DNA of 64,000 bases from contig NZ_PDUW01000003.1 in the NCBI RefSeq assembly GCF_003545815.1, positions 124,001 to 188,000 of the forward strand, read 5' to 3'. This DNA is from Pusillimonas caeni. GTDB taxonomy: Bacteria > Pseudomonadota > Gammaproteobacteria > Burkholderiales > Burkholderiaceae_B. Below the pieces are notes generated by a model that made no database searches, was not told the origin of the DNA, and saw nothing but the letters and a program-made list of their open reading frames with translations. A program made the translations under genes and the position numbers. Positions 42,017 to 51,601 of this stretch are shown piece by piece; positions within the stretch are counted from its first letter, which is position 1; every line of letters begins with the position of its first letter.

Positions 42017-43759
42017 TTGGCCAGCCATATTTCCAAATTGCTTTTCGCGGTATCTTCCGCCCTTTTTATGCAGGCCGGAGCCTACGCCTCCGCCGACCTG
42101 ATCCTATTGAACGGCAAGGTATTCACCGCCAACGCCGATGAACCGCAGGTTTCCGCCCTGGCCATCAAGGACGGCAAGATCCTGGCGGTGGGTGGAAATG
42201 AACAGATGGAAGCCATGGGGGGCGAGCGCACCATGCGGATAGACCTTGCGGGCAAAAGAGTGATGCCGGGCTTGGTTGATGCGCATGCCCATGTGGTGTT
42301 CGGCGGCCTCCAATTGATATCCACCTCTTTGGAAGATGAAGAACTGCCTGTCAAAGAGCTTGAATTCTACGTGGTCGAACTGCTCGACCAGGGCGATGCC
42401 CTACAGGGAGACATCATATTCGTGCAGGGCATGCATTCCAGCTACTGGTCGCAGATTGCCGAATTGAATCGCGTCTTCAATTCCGGCCGGTGGACGCAGC
42501 GTCCCATTGTATTCTTGGGCAGCGATTTCCACACGGCCTGGATTAATCAACCGATGCGCCGGCGCGCAGGCATCGATGCGCATTATGTCGAAAGCCTGGC
42601 ATCCGACCAGAAGCATACGATAGGTGTGGGCGTGGACGGCATGCCCAACGGCCTGGTCATCGATGCAGGCTGGGACCGGGTGAGCCGGGCGATGCCCAAG
42701 CTGCCCGGCGAAGTGCTGGAGACCGCCGCCGTGCAGGCCGTCAGGCATTTGAACAGCCTGGGCATTACCGCCTGGATGGATCCGGCGGCCAATGCCGCGC
42801 CGGGCGAGGGGCTGTTTGCCATCGCGGCCGAAAGCGACAAAGTGGGCGTGCTGCCAGCCTATAAAGCCTTGGCCGAGCGGGGCGAACTGACCGCGCACGT
42901 CGCCGCGCTGCTGGTGGCGCCTCCGAAAGGGACGCCTCAAGACCTGGATGCTTTGGCGGCGGTGCAAAAGCAGTTTGCCGGTGTGGCCAACCTGAGCTTT
43001 CCGGGCATCAAGATCTTCGCCGATGGGGTACTGGAGTATCCTGCCCAGAGCGCGGCCATGCTCCATGCCTATCACGGTAAGGAAGACGCCGGGCATCTGC
43101 TGATCGATCCGCGCTCTTTCGGTGATCTGGTCAGCGCGGCGGACGAGCGCGGGTGGATAGTGCACATCCATGCTATCGGAGATCGGGCCGTCAGAGAGTC
43201 CTTGAACGGCATCGCCAAGGCCCGAAGCGACAGACAGAGTCGGGTGCCCCATTCGATCACGCATATTCACGTGGCCAACCCGGCCGACTTCAAGCGCTTC
43301 AAAGAGTTGAACGTGGCGGCGGTGATGCAATTGCTGTGGGCCACGGCCGATCATTACACGGTGGACCTGATACAGCCCTATATCGATCCGGACGCCTACC
43401 GATATCAATATCCGGCGCGCTCGCTGCTGCAGGCGGGGGCCGAGATCGCGGGGGCAAGCGATTGGCCCATCTCGCCTCCCAATCCCTGGGAGGCGATTCA
43501 TCAAGCCATCAGCCGTGCGGGACCCCTGGGCGTGCTCAACGAAGCGGAACGCATGCCGCGCGAACAATTGTTTTATGCATACACGCGTAATGCCGCAAGG
43601 GCAGCGGGGCTGGAGGCCGTGACCGGTACGCTTGAAATCGGCAAGAGCGCTGACTTCATCATTTTGGATCGCGACGTGTTCTCTATCGAAGCGGACGAAA
43701 TCGCCGATACCCGGGTGCTGTCCACTTTCTTTGCCGGTTCAGAGGTATATGCGCCCTAG
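42017..43759 (+). CDS. Secreted amidohydrolase (YtcJ-like)
   Basis: 580 residues using a TTG start chosen for the strong AGGAGGAG 6 bases upstream. Signal peptide about 1-24 (ending GAYASAD). The amidohydrolase fold has DAHAHVVFGG (metal HxH, about 90), a central HIHAIGDRA and late ASDWPISPPNPW, the YtcJ-like metal-dependent hydrolase pattern, and the typical end KSADFIILDRD. Substrate unknown (amide, imide or ester). First gene after the element. Confidence 0.9.
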   Translation: MASHISKLLFAVSSALFMQAGAYASADLILLNGKVFTANADEPQVSALAIKDGKILAVGGNEQMEAMGGERTMRIDLAGKRVMPGLVDAHAHVVFGGLQLISTSLEDEELPVKELEFYVVELLDQGDALQGDIIFVQGMHSSYWSQIAELNRVFNSGRWTQRPIVFLGSDFHTAWINQPMRRRAGIDAHYVESLASDQKHTIGVGVDGMPNGLVIDAGWDRVSRAMPKLPGEVLETAAVQAVRHLNSLGITAWMDPAANAAPGEGLFAIAAESDKVGVLPAYKALAERGELTAHVAALLVAPPKGTPQDLDALAAVQKQFAGVANLSFPGIKIFADGVLEYPAQSAAMLHAYHGKEDAGHLLIDPRSFGDLVSAADERGWIVHIHAIGDRAVRESLNGIAKARSDRQSRVPHSITHIHVANPADFKRFKELNVAAVMQLLWATADHYTVDLIQPYIDPDAYRYQYPARSLLQAGAEIAGASDWPISPPNPWEAIHQAISRAGPLGVLNEAERMPREQLFYAYTRNAARAAGLEAVTGTLEIGKSADFIILDRDVFSIEADEIADTRVLSTFFAGSEVYAP

Positions 43760-43941
43760 CGGGCATGCATTAGGGCGCACACACGTGAATTGGGGTAACT
43801 ACCTAGAAGCTTTGCTTCCAAGTTTTAAATACTATTGAGCTCATCCGAAGGTTCGTTGCACAAGAAGCAAAGCACAGAAAAAAGCAGGGCGGGGGTGTTC
43901 GCAGGCTATCCCGCCCAGACAACCCCCCACGGAGACAGCCC

Positions 43942-44949
43942 ATGCGCATTCACCGCCTTCTGCTTTCTGCATTGATCGTATGTTGTTCCAGCAGCGCCTT
44001 GGCCGACACCGCAATCAGGTTTGCGCTCGACTGGCGTTTCGAGGGGCCCGCGGCGCCTTATTTCGTCGCCATCGACAAGGGCTATTACAAGGACGAAGGG
44101 CTGGACGTCACCATCGACGCGGGCGCAAGCTCGGTCGAGCCCATCAACCGCGTGGCCACGGCCACCTACCAGATGGGCTTCGCCGACATCAACTCGCTCA
44201 TCAAGTATCGCGACAACCCCAAGAACCCGCCGGTACGGGCGGTGATGATGGTCTACGACACCCCCGCATTCTCCATCGTCACCCTGAAGGACAAGGGCAT
44301 TACCAAACCGAAGGATCTCGAAGGCAAGGTTCTGGGCGCGCCTGCTCCCGATGGCGCTTACGCCCAATGGCCCATTTTTGTCGACGCCAACGGCATCGAC
44401 GCCTCCAAGGTGCGCATCGAGAACATCGGTTTCCCCGTGCGCGAGCCCATGCTGGCGCAGGGCAGGGTGGACGCCATCACCGGTTTCTGGTTCTCGTCCT
44501 TCATGAACCTCAAGGCCAACGGCGTCAAGGACGAAGACATCGTCGTCCTGCTGCTGCGCGATTACGGTGTCGACCTGTACGGCAACGCCATACTTGCCAA
44601 CCCGGAATTCATGCAGAACCATCCCGAGGCGGTCAAGGGCTTCGTGCGCGCCACCATCAAGGGCATACAAGACACCATCAAGGACCCCGAGTCGGCCATC
44701 GACTCCCTCATGAAGCGCAATGCCATCGCCAATCGCGACGTCGAACTGCAGCGCCTGAAAATGTCGCTCGAGCGCAATTTCGTCACCGACGACGTCAAGA
44801 AAAACGGCCTGGGCGATGTCGACATGCAGCGTCTGGAAAAATCCATAGAGCAGATCGGCCTGACCTTCGACTACACCAACAAGCCCAAGGCGGGCGACAT
44901 ATTCACGGCCGAATTCCTGCCCGCGCGCGAAGAACGCCTGGTCGACTGA
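43942..44949 (+). CDS. ABC transporter substrate-binding protein (NMT1/SsuA-like)
   Basis: 335 residues with a signal peptide (about 1-22, ending SSALAD). Starts IRFALDWRFEGPAAPYFVAI and KGYYKDEGLDVTID, the NMT1/THI5-like fold that binds pyrimidine, taurine, nitrate or aromatic sulfonate ligands. First of three genes forming a complete importer with 22- and 0-base gaps. Ligand unknown. Confidence 0.93.
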   Translation: MRIHRLLLSALIVCCSSSALADTAIRFALDWRFEGPAAPYFVAIDKGYYKDEGLDVTIDAGASSVEPINRVATATYQMGFADINSLIKYRDNPKNPPVRAVMMVYDTPAFSIVTLKDKGITKPKDLEGKVLGAPAPDGAYAQWPIFVDANGIDASKVRIENIGFPVREPMLAQGRVDAITGFWFSSFMNLKANGVKDEDIVVLLLRDYGVDLYGNAILANPEFMQNHPEAVKGFVRATIKGIQDTIKDPESAIDSLMKRNAIANRDVELQRLKMSLERNFVTDDVKKNGLGDVDMQRLEKSIEQIGLTFDYTNKPKAGDIFTAEFLPAREERLVD

Positions 44950-44971
44950 ATCCATTATCGAAGGGGGGCGC

Positions 44972-45757
44972 ATGGCCGAAGCCTTGGTCGAGCTCGAAAA
45001 CATTTCGATGGCGTACGGCGACGGCGACACCGCCGTGCGCGCCATCGAGGATGTGACGCTGTCCATCCGCAAGGGCGAGTTCATCGCCGTCGTAGGTCCC
45101 TCGGGCTGCGGCAAAAGCTCGCTGATGAAGCTCATATCGGGCCTGCACCCGCCGCTTTCCGGCAGCCTTACGGTCGAAGGCAAGCCGGTGAAGGGGCCGC
45201 TCAAATCGGTGGGCATGGCTTTTCAGGCCAGCAATCTGCTGCCCTGGCGCAATTGCGTCGACAACATCCTGCTGCCTCTGGAAATCGTCCAGCCCTATCG
45301 AAAAAACATCTCGTCCCAGCGCGCGCAATATAAAGAGAAGGCGGTGCGGCTGCTGAATTCGGTCGGGCTGACCGGCTTTACCGAAAAATTTCCCTGGGAG
45401 CTTTCGGGCGGCATGCAGCAGCGCGCGTCGATCTGCCGGGCGCTCATCCACGAGCCCGAAATCCTGATGCTGGACGAGCCCTTCGGGGCGCTCGACGCCT
45501 TCACCCGCGAAGAGCTCTGGTGCGCGCTGCGCGACATACAGCAAGAGCGCCAGGTCACGGTAATGCTGGTCACCCACGATCTGCGCGAGGCGGTCTTTCT
45601 GGCCGACACGGTCTACGTCATGTCCAATCGGCCGGGCAGGGTGGTCAAGAAGTGTCCGGTCGATCTGCCGCGCCCGCGTGAACTCGAGGTGACCTACAGC
45701 CAGGAATTCCAGGACATCGTCTACGAACTGCGATCCATGATCGGAGGAAAACACTAA
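44972..45757 (+). CDS. ABC transporter ATPase (SsuB/TauB-like)
   Basis: 261 residues. Walker A GPSGCGKSS (about 43), signature LSGGMQQR (about 144), Walker B ILMLDEPFGALDA (about 166) and switch His VTHDLREAVFLAD. Motor of the importer; the permease follows with no gap. Confidence 0.96.
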   Translation: MAEALVELENISMAYGDGDTAVRAIEDVTLSIRKGEFIAVVGPSGCGKSSLMKLISGLHPPLSGSLTVEGKPVKGPLKSVGMAFQASNLLPWRNCVDNILLPLEIVQPYRKNISSQRAQYKEKAVRLLNSVGLTGFTEKFPWELSGGMQQRASICRALIHEPEILMLDEPFGALDAFTREELWCALRDIQQERQVTVMLVTHDLREAVFLADTVYVMSNRPGRVVKKCPVDLPRPRELEVTYSQEFQDIVYELRSMIGGKH

Positions 45758-46528
45758 ATGCGTCGAGCCGATCTGTTCGTCAACATCATTCCTCCGCTGC
45801 TCTTCACCGTCGTGCTCTTTGTCTTGTGGGAAATCGTCTGCAGGGCTTTTTCCATACCCTTGACCATTCTGCCCGCGCCCTCGGACATCTTCGCAGCCCT
45901 GTGGCAGTATCGCGCGCCCATCATCGACAACTCGTGGGTCACGCTGTGGACGACATTGGTCGGCTTTCTGATGGCCACGGTGGGCGGGCTGCTGCTGGGC
46001 ATTGCGGTCGGCTGGCACAGAAGCCTCTATACGGCCTTGTATCCGGTGCTGGTCGGCTTCAACTCCGTTCCCAAGGTCGCCGTGGTGCCCATTCTCATCC
46101 TGTGGTTCGGCCTGGGCGAAATCCCCGCCATCATCACGGCCTTTCTCATCTCTTTCTTCCCCATCGTGGTCAACGTGGCGACGGGCCTGGCCACCACCAG
46201 TCCCGAGCTCGAAGATGTTTTGCGCGCCTTGGGCGCATCCAAGCTCGACATCATGCGCAAGGTCAGCATACCGGGTTCGCTGCCTTACTTTTTCGGCTCC
46301 CTGAAGGTGGCCATCACCCTGGCCTTCGTCGGGGCGGTGGTGTCAGAGACGGTGGGCGCGAACAAGGGCATCGGCAAGCTCATGCTGGACGCTCAGGCGG
46401 CCTTTCAGGTGCAGATCGTCTTTGCCGGCCTGCTGGTGCTCGCTTTCCTGGGCATTGTCTTGTATGCCGCCACCGCCCTGGTCGAGAAGCGCTTTACGGG
46501 CTGGGCCTTCCGGGGCCAGAATCGCTGA
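45758..46528 (+). CDS. ABC transporter permease (SsuC/TauC-like)
   Basis: 256 residues with six membrane segments and the EAA loop (LRALGASKLDIMRKVSIPGSLP) that docks on the ATPase. It begins right after the ATPase stop. Completes the importer with 43942-45757. Confidence 0.95.
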   Translation: MRRADLFVNIIPPLLFTVVLFVLWEIVCRAFSIPLTILPAPSDIFAALWQYRAPIIDNSWVTLWTTLVGFLMATVGGLLLGIAVGWHRSLYTALYPVLVGFNSVPKVAVVPILILWFGLGEIPAIITAFLISFFPIVVNVATGLATTSPELEDVLRALGASKLDIMRKVSIPGSLPYFFGSLKVAITLAFVGAVVSETVGANKGIGKLMLDAQAAFQVQIVFAGLLVLAFLGIVLYAATALVEKRFTGWAFRGQNR

Positions 46529-46731
46529 CCTGCGCAGCCGCTCGATATTCATAGCCGCTTGGCCGCTGAAAGCGCCGCCCAGCGCCTTGCCGCCTCTGGG
46601 AAGGTGCAGGGCGGCGCCCGGAGATCCCTGCGGTTTCTCGACTGCGTGCTCTGGATTCGCCAGACCTGCCGGTCCGGCAAAGAAGGAGTGGAAATGGATC
46701 GAAGCAGGCTGGAAATTTTTCTCTTTCTATT

Positions 46732-46762
46732 ATTATATAATTGATTAATTAATATATAATAC
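46732..46762. promoter_or_regulatory. AT-rich palindromic operator upstream of the monooxygenase
   Basis: TATTATATA (46732-46740) and TATATAATA (46754-46762) flank the 13-base core ATTGATTAATTAA. A TATAAT hexamer (46756-46761) overlaps the right arm. In a very GC-rich neighbourhood this stands out and is a natural binding site for the TetR regulator encoded two genes on. Confidence 0.55.
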
Positions 46763-46818
46763 AGTCACTGGCTATGGAAAACGAGCCGCGAGTACAGGAC
46801 GAATACAGGGGAACATTC

Positions 46819-48018
46819 ATGGCGAAATCATTGAAAATCGGCATTATCGGCGGCGGCATCGGGGGAGTGGCATTGGCCGCCGCGCTGAACCAGCGCGGCA
46901 TCCAGGCGCATCTGTTCGAACGCGCGGCCGAATTCGGCGAAGTGGGCGCGGGCATACAAATGACACCCAATGCCGTCAAGGTCATCAAGGCGCTGGGAGG
47001 CGAAAGCGAGTTGGACAAAGTCGGCTTCCTGCCCGAGGCCCTGGTGGGCCGCGACTGGGACACCGCCGAGGAAAAATTCCGCATTCCGCTGAAGGCGGAC
47101 TGCCCGCGCCTGTATGGCGCCAATTTTTATCACGTGCATCGCGCCGACCTGCACGAATTGCTGGCGGGCATGATCGGCGATACGAAAGTGACGTTCGGGG
47201 CGCAATGCACGGGCGTCGAACAGAACGAGCAGGGCGCCGTGGCGCACTTCGCCGACGGTTCGCGCTTCGAGGGCGATCTCATTGTGGGCGCCGACGGCGT
47301 GCGCTCGGTCGTGCGCCATGATCTGTTCGGCGCGGACGACCCGCAATTCACCGGACACATGTGCTATCGCGCCGTCGTGCCGTTCGACGAGCGCCCCGAC
47401 TTCGTGCCGCCGGAGGCGGCCTTCTGGCTTGGGCCCAAAAGCCATGTCGTCACCTACTATGTCAACGGCGGCAAGGCGGTCAACATCGTGGCGGTGCACG
47501 AGACCGAAAAATGGGTGGAAGAATCCTGGAACACCCTTAGCTCCCGCGAAGCCCTGCTCGGCGACTTCCCGGGCTGGCACAGCTATATTCAGCAGCTGTT
47601 CGAACGCGTGACCGAAGTCTACCGCTGGGGCCTGTTCGACCGCGATCCGATGCAGACCTGGACCAAGGGCCGCATCACGCTCATGGGCGACGCCGCGCAT
47701 CCGATGCTGCCTTTCCTGTCGCAGGGCGCGGCCATGGCCATCGAGGACGCCTACGTGCTGGCCAAGGCCCTGGACGGCCTGCCGGGCCAATTGGACAAGG
47801 CCCTGGCCCAGTACGAAGCCGAGCGCCTGCCGCGCACCAGCCGGGTGCAGCTCGAGGCGCGTGAGCGTGGCAAGACGTATCACCTCTCCTCGAAAGAGGA
47901 GCAGGCCAAGCGAGACGCCGAATATCGCGAACAGCAGAAAAAAGATCCCCATGCGGGCGGCATCAAGGCGAACTGGGTCTACGCGTACAATGCTACCGAC
48001 TTCACTCCTGTTCCTTAG
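46819..48018 (+). CDS. FAD-dependent monooxygenase (salicylate-hydroxylase-like)
   Basis: 399 residues from ATG 46819 (AGGGGAA upstream). Dinucleotide fold IGIIGGGIGGVALA (about 6-19), the DG motif IVGADGVRSVVR (about 155) and the GD motif LMGDAAHPMLPFLSQGAAMA (about 286). Class A flavin hydroxylase acting on aromatic acids with NAD(P)H; closest in pattern to salicylate and 6-hydroxynicotinate monooxygenases. The substrate is not determined. Confidence 0.88.
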   Translation: MAKSLKIGIIGGGIGGVALAAALNQRGIQAHLFERAAEFGEVGAGIQMTPNAVKVIKALGGESELDKVGFLPEALVGRDWDTAEEKFRIPLKADCPRLYGANFYHVHRADLHELLAGMIGDTKVTFGAQCTGVEQNEQGAVAHFADGSRFEGDLIVGADGVRSVVRHDLFGADDPQFTGHMCYRAVVPFDERPDFVPPEAAFWLGPKSHVVTYYVNGGKAVNIVAVHETEKWVEESWNTLSSREALLGDFPGWHSYIQQLFERVTEVYRWGLFDRDPMQTWTKGRITLMGDAAHPMLPFLSQGAAMAIEDAYVLAKALDGLPGQLDKALAQYEAERLPRTSRVQLEARERGKTYHLSSKEEQAKRDAEYREQQKKDPHAGGIKANWVYAYNATDFTPVP

Positions 48019-48021
48019 GCA

Positions 48022-48729
48022 ATGACTCAAATCAGACGGCGTTCGGAAATATCCGCCCGGGCGGCGGGCCGCCGCCCCGGTCGTCCGGAGGGCGGCGGAA
48101 CGGGCGACAACACGTCCGAGCGCATCCTGGATGCGGCCGAAGAAGTATTCGCCGAGGTCGGATACTCCGGCGCGACGCTGCGCATGGTCGCCGCCCGCGC
48201 CGACGTCACCCAGGCCCTGATCAATTATTACTTCGGCAGCAAGTACGGCCTTTACGAAGCGGTGTTCATACGCCGGGGCCGGGTAATTTCCGAGGGGCGC
48301 ATGAAGCTTCTCGAAGAGTTGAAGCAGCGCGACGACGTTTCTGTGCGCGACGTCGTCAAGGCGTTTCTGGCGCCCACCATCGCCCTGCGCGATACGCCGG
48401 GGGGCAGGCTGTTTTTGCGGCTGCAGGCCAGGCTGCACACCGAGCCGGCCGAGATCTCATACAAGCTGCGCGGCGAGGCCTACGATGCTTCGACGCGCGC
48501 CTACGTGCAGATGATGGCCAAGGTGTGCCCCCAGCTCTCGGCCAAAGAGGTCAACTGGCGCATGGCGCTCATGATCGGCGCCTACATGTATGCGTTTTCG
48601 GATACGCACCGCCTCGAACAACTGGCCCCGGACGTGTGCGACGTCAACGATACGGAAGAGGTCTTCGAGCAGATCACGGCCTTCGTTACGGCGGGCATTG
48701 CCGCGCCGCCGGGTTCCGGCGCCCGCTGA
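48022..48729 (+). CDS. TetR-family regulator
   Basis: 235 residues. Unstructured basic N-terminus (about 1-32), then the helix-turn-helix VFAEVGYSGATLRMVAARAD, VTQALINYYFGSKYGLYEAV (about 45-85). It begins three bases after the monooxygenase and probably regulates it through the AT-rich palindrome at 46732. The ligand is probably the monooxygenase substrate. Confidence 0.88.
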   Translation: MTQIRRRSEISARAAGRRPGRPEGGGTGDNTSERILDAAEEVFAEVGYSGATLRMVAARADVTQALINYYFGSKYGLYEAVFIRRGRVISEGRMKLLEELKQRDDVSVRDVVKAFLAPTIALRDTPGGRLFLRLQARLHTEPAEISYKLRGEAYDASTRAYVQMMAKVCPQLSAKEVNWRMALMIGAYMYAFSDTHRLEQLAPDVCDVNDTEEVFEQITAFVTAGIAAPPGSGAR

Positions 48730-48734
48730 GGCCC

Positions 48735-50636
48735 TCAGGCCGCTTTGGCGGACCTGCGCTGCAGATGAGGCAGCGAATAAGCGCCGTGGCGATATGACCA
48801 GGACGGCCAAAGCGCATGCGCCAGGGCTTCCCGCGCCAGCGATTCGTCCAGCGCCTGCGGCTCGTACTGGTCTGGCGCCAGATAGCGGAATTGCCGCGCC
48901 TCTTTGTGCGGCTCCAGCACGACCAGCCGGTCGCCCTTCAGATACCCATAGTTTTCGCTGTACTGCATCATGGCGCGGCCGCCGCCCTCGCCGGTCAGGT
49001 CGTGCCCGATCATGGGATGTTCGGTGTCCAGCCCGGCCACTGAAAGCAGGGTGGGCGCCAGGTCGATCTGGCTGATGAGGCGATCGTCGCGCCGCGCGGC
49101 AACGTCGGCGCCCACGATGAGCGCCGGAATGTGGAAATGCCGCAGCGGCACCAGACTTGCGCCGCCGACCCGGGAATCGTGGTCGGCCACCACCAGGAAC
49201 ACCGTGTCCTGCCAATAGGCGCTGCGGCGCGCCTGTTCGAAGAACCGGCCCATGGCCCAATCGGCGTAGCGCACCGTGTTCTCGACGGTGGCCGGGTCGC
49301 CGATGGGGTCGATGCGGCCCGAGGGGTACTCCCAGGGGGAATGGTTGCTGACCGAGAAAGCCAGCGTGAGCGTGGGCTGCGCCGGCGGAGCGCTGAGCAT
49401 CTCGTGCAGGCGGTCGAACATGTCTTCGTCCGAAGCGCCCCAGGTGCCGACGAACTTGGGCGCCTGGAAGGTGGGGCGGTCGTACAGGTCGTTGAAGCCG
49501 TTGCCCAGAAAGAAGCTCTTCATGTTGTCGAAGTGCGCCTCTCCGCCGTAGATGAAGCGGGAGCGGTAGCCATGCGTGCCGAGCAGCTGCGCCAGGGTGA
49601 AGAAATTGCTTTGGGCGCCCGGCAGCCGCAGCGCCGCGTCGGCGATGGTGGGGGGAAACCCGGCGGTCACGGCTTCCAGGCCGCGCACCGAGCGTGTTCC
49701 GGTCGCGTAGGCGCGGGTGAAGTTCCAGCCTGTCCGGGCCAGGGCATCGAGCTGCGGCGTCAGGTCCGACCCGCCCAGATTGCCGACATACTGCGCGCCC
49801 AGGCTTTCCTGCACGATGAGGACGATGTTGAGCGGCCGGGGGCGTGGCTGCCGGGACGATTGCCGATGGAGCGTGGGCAGTTCGCCGCCGTAGGGCTGGA
49901 TGCCCGCGCTTTTGCATACGGTGGCGTGCATTTCGGCGGCGTCCATGTCGCCGTAGACGTCGGCGGCGGAGCGCTCGTTCTTCATGCTGTACACCGCGTA
50001 GCAGACGTTATAGAACGAGTTGAGCGGAAGGGTGTTGAGCATGCTGTCGCCGCAGTAGGCGACCGTCGAGGGGTTCATGGGGCGATGGCCCAGCGTGCCG
50101 CGTATGGCCAGAAAGCTGACGGCCAGGACGGCCAGAGATACCAGCAGCGCCTGCCACCAGGGCATGGCCCAGTCGGGGCGCACATCCTGAAACATCTCGT
50201 GGCCCATCCAGGCGAACGCCGCGATGCCCGCCGCGGCGGCGACGAGCAGACCCTTGTAGCCCTTCCACAGCATGCCGAAGACCTCTTGCGGATGGCGCAG
50301 GTATTCGATGTAGAGCCGGTTGGGACGCGTGTCGTACTCGGTGATGAACTGCGGTGTGGAAAGCTCCAGCAGGACGAGCAGCAGCCAGGCGAGCTCGAAC
50401 CACCATCCCGTGGCGGCCACCGCCATCGGCATGTGGCCCAGCCACGGGGCGAGCAGGGCGGGAATGCCGGCGAAGATGGCGATCTGGTGCGCATCGATGC
50501 GCAGCCCGCCCCGAAGCACGGGCAGGAGTCCGCCCGCCCGCTCGACCCGACGCCATTGCCATGCTGCGAGCAGGCAGCGGCTCAACGTCAAAAGACACAG
50601 GCTCGAGACCATGAAAACGAGGACGAGTTGGCGCAT
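48735..50636 (-). CDS. LTA-synthase-like membrane sulfatase/phosphoglycerol transferase
   Basis: 633 residues from the first Met preceding the first membrane helix (ribosome site weak; longer starts to 50819 exist). Five membrane helices within about 1-190, then the alkaline-phosphatase-like domain: NIVLIVQESLGAQYVG (metal site, about 275), THR/SVR catalytic region ATGTRSVRGLEAV, and VVADHDSRVGG (about 505). Probably transfers phosphoglycerol or phosphoethanolamine to envelope glycans. Convergent with tetR, 5 bases apart. Confidence 0.85.
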   Translation of the reverse strand: MRQLVLVFMVSSLCLLTLSRCLLAAWQWRRVERAGGLLPVLRGGLRIDAHQIAIFAGIPALLAPWLGHMPMAVAATGWWFELAWLLLVLLELSTPQFITEYDTRPNRLYIEYLRHPQEVFGMLWKGYKGLLVAAAAGIAAFAWMGHEMFQDVRPDWAMPWWQALLVSLAVLAVSFLAIRGTLGHRPMNPSTVAYCGDSMLNTLPLNSFYNVCYAVYSMKNERSAADVYGDMDAAEMHATVCKSAGIQPYGGELPTLHRQSSRQPRPRPLNIVLIVQESLGAQYVGNLGGSDLTPQLDALARTGWNFTRAYATGTRSVRGLEAVTAGFPPTIADAALRLPGAQSNFFTLAQLLGTHGYRSRFIYGGEAHFDNMKSFFLGNGFNDLYDRPTFQAPKFVGTWGASDEDMFDRLHEMLSAPPAQPTLTLAFSVSNHSPWEYPSGRIDPIGDPATVENTVRYADWAMGRFFEQARRSAYWQDTVFLVVADHDSRVGGASLVPLRHFHIPALIVGADVAARRDDRLISQIDLAPTLLSVAGLDTEHPMIGHDLTGEGGGRAMMQYSENYGYLKGDRLVVLEPHKEARQFRYLAPDQYEPQALDESLAREALAHALWPSWSYRHGAYSLPHLQRRSAKAA

Positions 50637-50805
50637 GATTCGTAGGGCGGGCGAGGGCCGCCGGTTGGGCGCGCACCCGCGTGGACATGCCGCGGGCGCC
50701 TGGCGTCGGTGGTGGTGAGACTGCCACGGACATTGAAAAGGATGGCGTAATATATAACAATGCGACGGAAAAAGCGCGATTGATGATACTTTCAGGCCTA
50801 GATCG

Positions 50806-51285
50806 ATGACCAAAAACACGCGTCGCTCACCCGGCTTTCCGGCATCCGAAAGCTACGATTTCTCCGAGCAGGTGGGGCACCTGCTGCGCCGCGCCTATCA
50901 GCGGCATACGGCGCTTTTCCAGCAGATCATTCCCGACACCCAGCTTACCGCGGCGCAATTCGTCGTGCTGTGCGCCGTGAGAGACAGCGGCGCCTGTTCG
51001 CTCAGCCACATCGTCAAGCAGACGGCCATCGACCAGGCCACCATACGTGGAGTCATAGACCGGCTCAAGGCGCGAAAGTTCGTTTCCGTGCGTCACGACG
51101 AAATGGACCGCCGCAAGGTGCTGGTCAGCCTCACCGAGGCGGGCGAGCGCCTGGTCGAGTCCATGGTGCCGTTCGCGTTCGAGATCACCGAAAAGACCTT
51201 CAACGGATTTAATCCGGCCGAGCGGATGGCCCTGCTCTATCTGCTCAACAAGATGTGCGCGGCCGATGTCGATGAAGAAGAGTGA
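50806..51285 (+). CDS. MarR-family regulator (NicR/BpsR-like)
   Basis: 159 residues. Winged helix at about 50-115, with LTAAQFVVLCAVRDSGACSL, TAIDQATIRGVIDRLKARKF and the wing DEMDRRKVLVSLTEAG. The N-terminal pattern SEQVGHLLRRAYQRHTALFQ resembles NicR and Bordetella BpsR, repressors of nicotinate degradation that respond to 6-hydroxynicotinate. It is divergent from the sulfatase and precedes the Liv-type importer. Confidence 0.85.
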   Translation: MTKNTRRSPGFPASESYDFSEQVGHLLRRAYQRHTALFQQIIPDTQLTAAQFVVLCAVRDSGACSLSHIVKQTAIDQATIRGVIDRLKARKFVSVRHDEMDRRKVLVSLTEAGERLVESMVPFAFEITEKTFNGFNPAERMALLYLLNKMCAADVDEEE

Positions 51286-51601
51286 CGGGGGCGGTTGGTC
51301 CGCACAGGGCCAGAACCCTGAATTTATCGCGTATACGCTTAAAAATCGCGACTGTTGCCCCGCGTCGACGCCGATCTGGGCTGGCCTCGTTCATTTTGTT
51401 TCATATCGCTTTGTTGTATTTTTCGCAGTTTCAAGCGGGTGAGCGGTGAGGGAATCCACAATTGAATAAAGGGTTTATCCCTATGAGTACAACCTTTTGT
51501 TCAAAAAATTACATGTGTACACTTCAATCGATGCACCTAACCCTTCAATGTCGCGCGACCTCCGGCCCTGTCCGGAATCGTGCATTGAATAAGGAATTTC
51601 C
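51286..51601 (+). promoter_or_regulatory. Control region of the Liv-type importer operon
   Basis: A 316-base gap without a gene. It holds the palindrome GTGTACAC (51515-51522) inside CATGTGTACACTTCAAT, and AT-rich sequence around 51,470-51,515. The ribosome site before the next gene is AAGGAA. No confident -10/-35 pair. A MarR-type site is plausible. Confidence 0.4.

Noticed and set aside
42401-43567. 388-codon open frame antisense to the amidohydrolase
   Set aside because: High-GC antisense shadow; no ribosome site, low-complexity His/Arg/Gly translation, and the sense gene is clear.
46828-48438. 536-codon frame antisense to the monooxygenase and tetR
   Set aside because: No ribosome site and compositionally abnormal; both sense genes are well supported.
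48457-50645. Long frames overlapping the membrane sulfatase (486 and 504 codons)
   Set aside because: Arg/Ala/Pro-rich translations typical of shadows; the sulfatase frame has real motifs and membrane helices.
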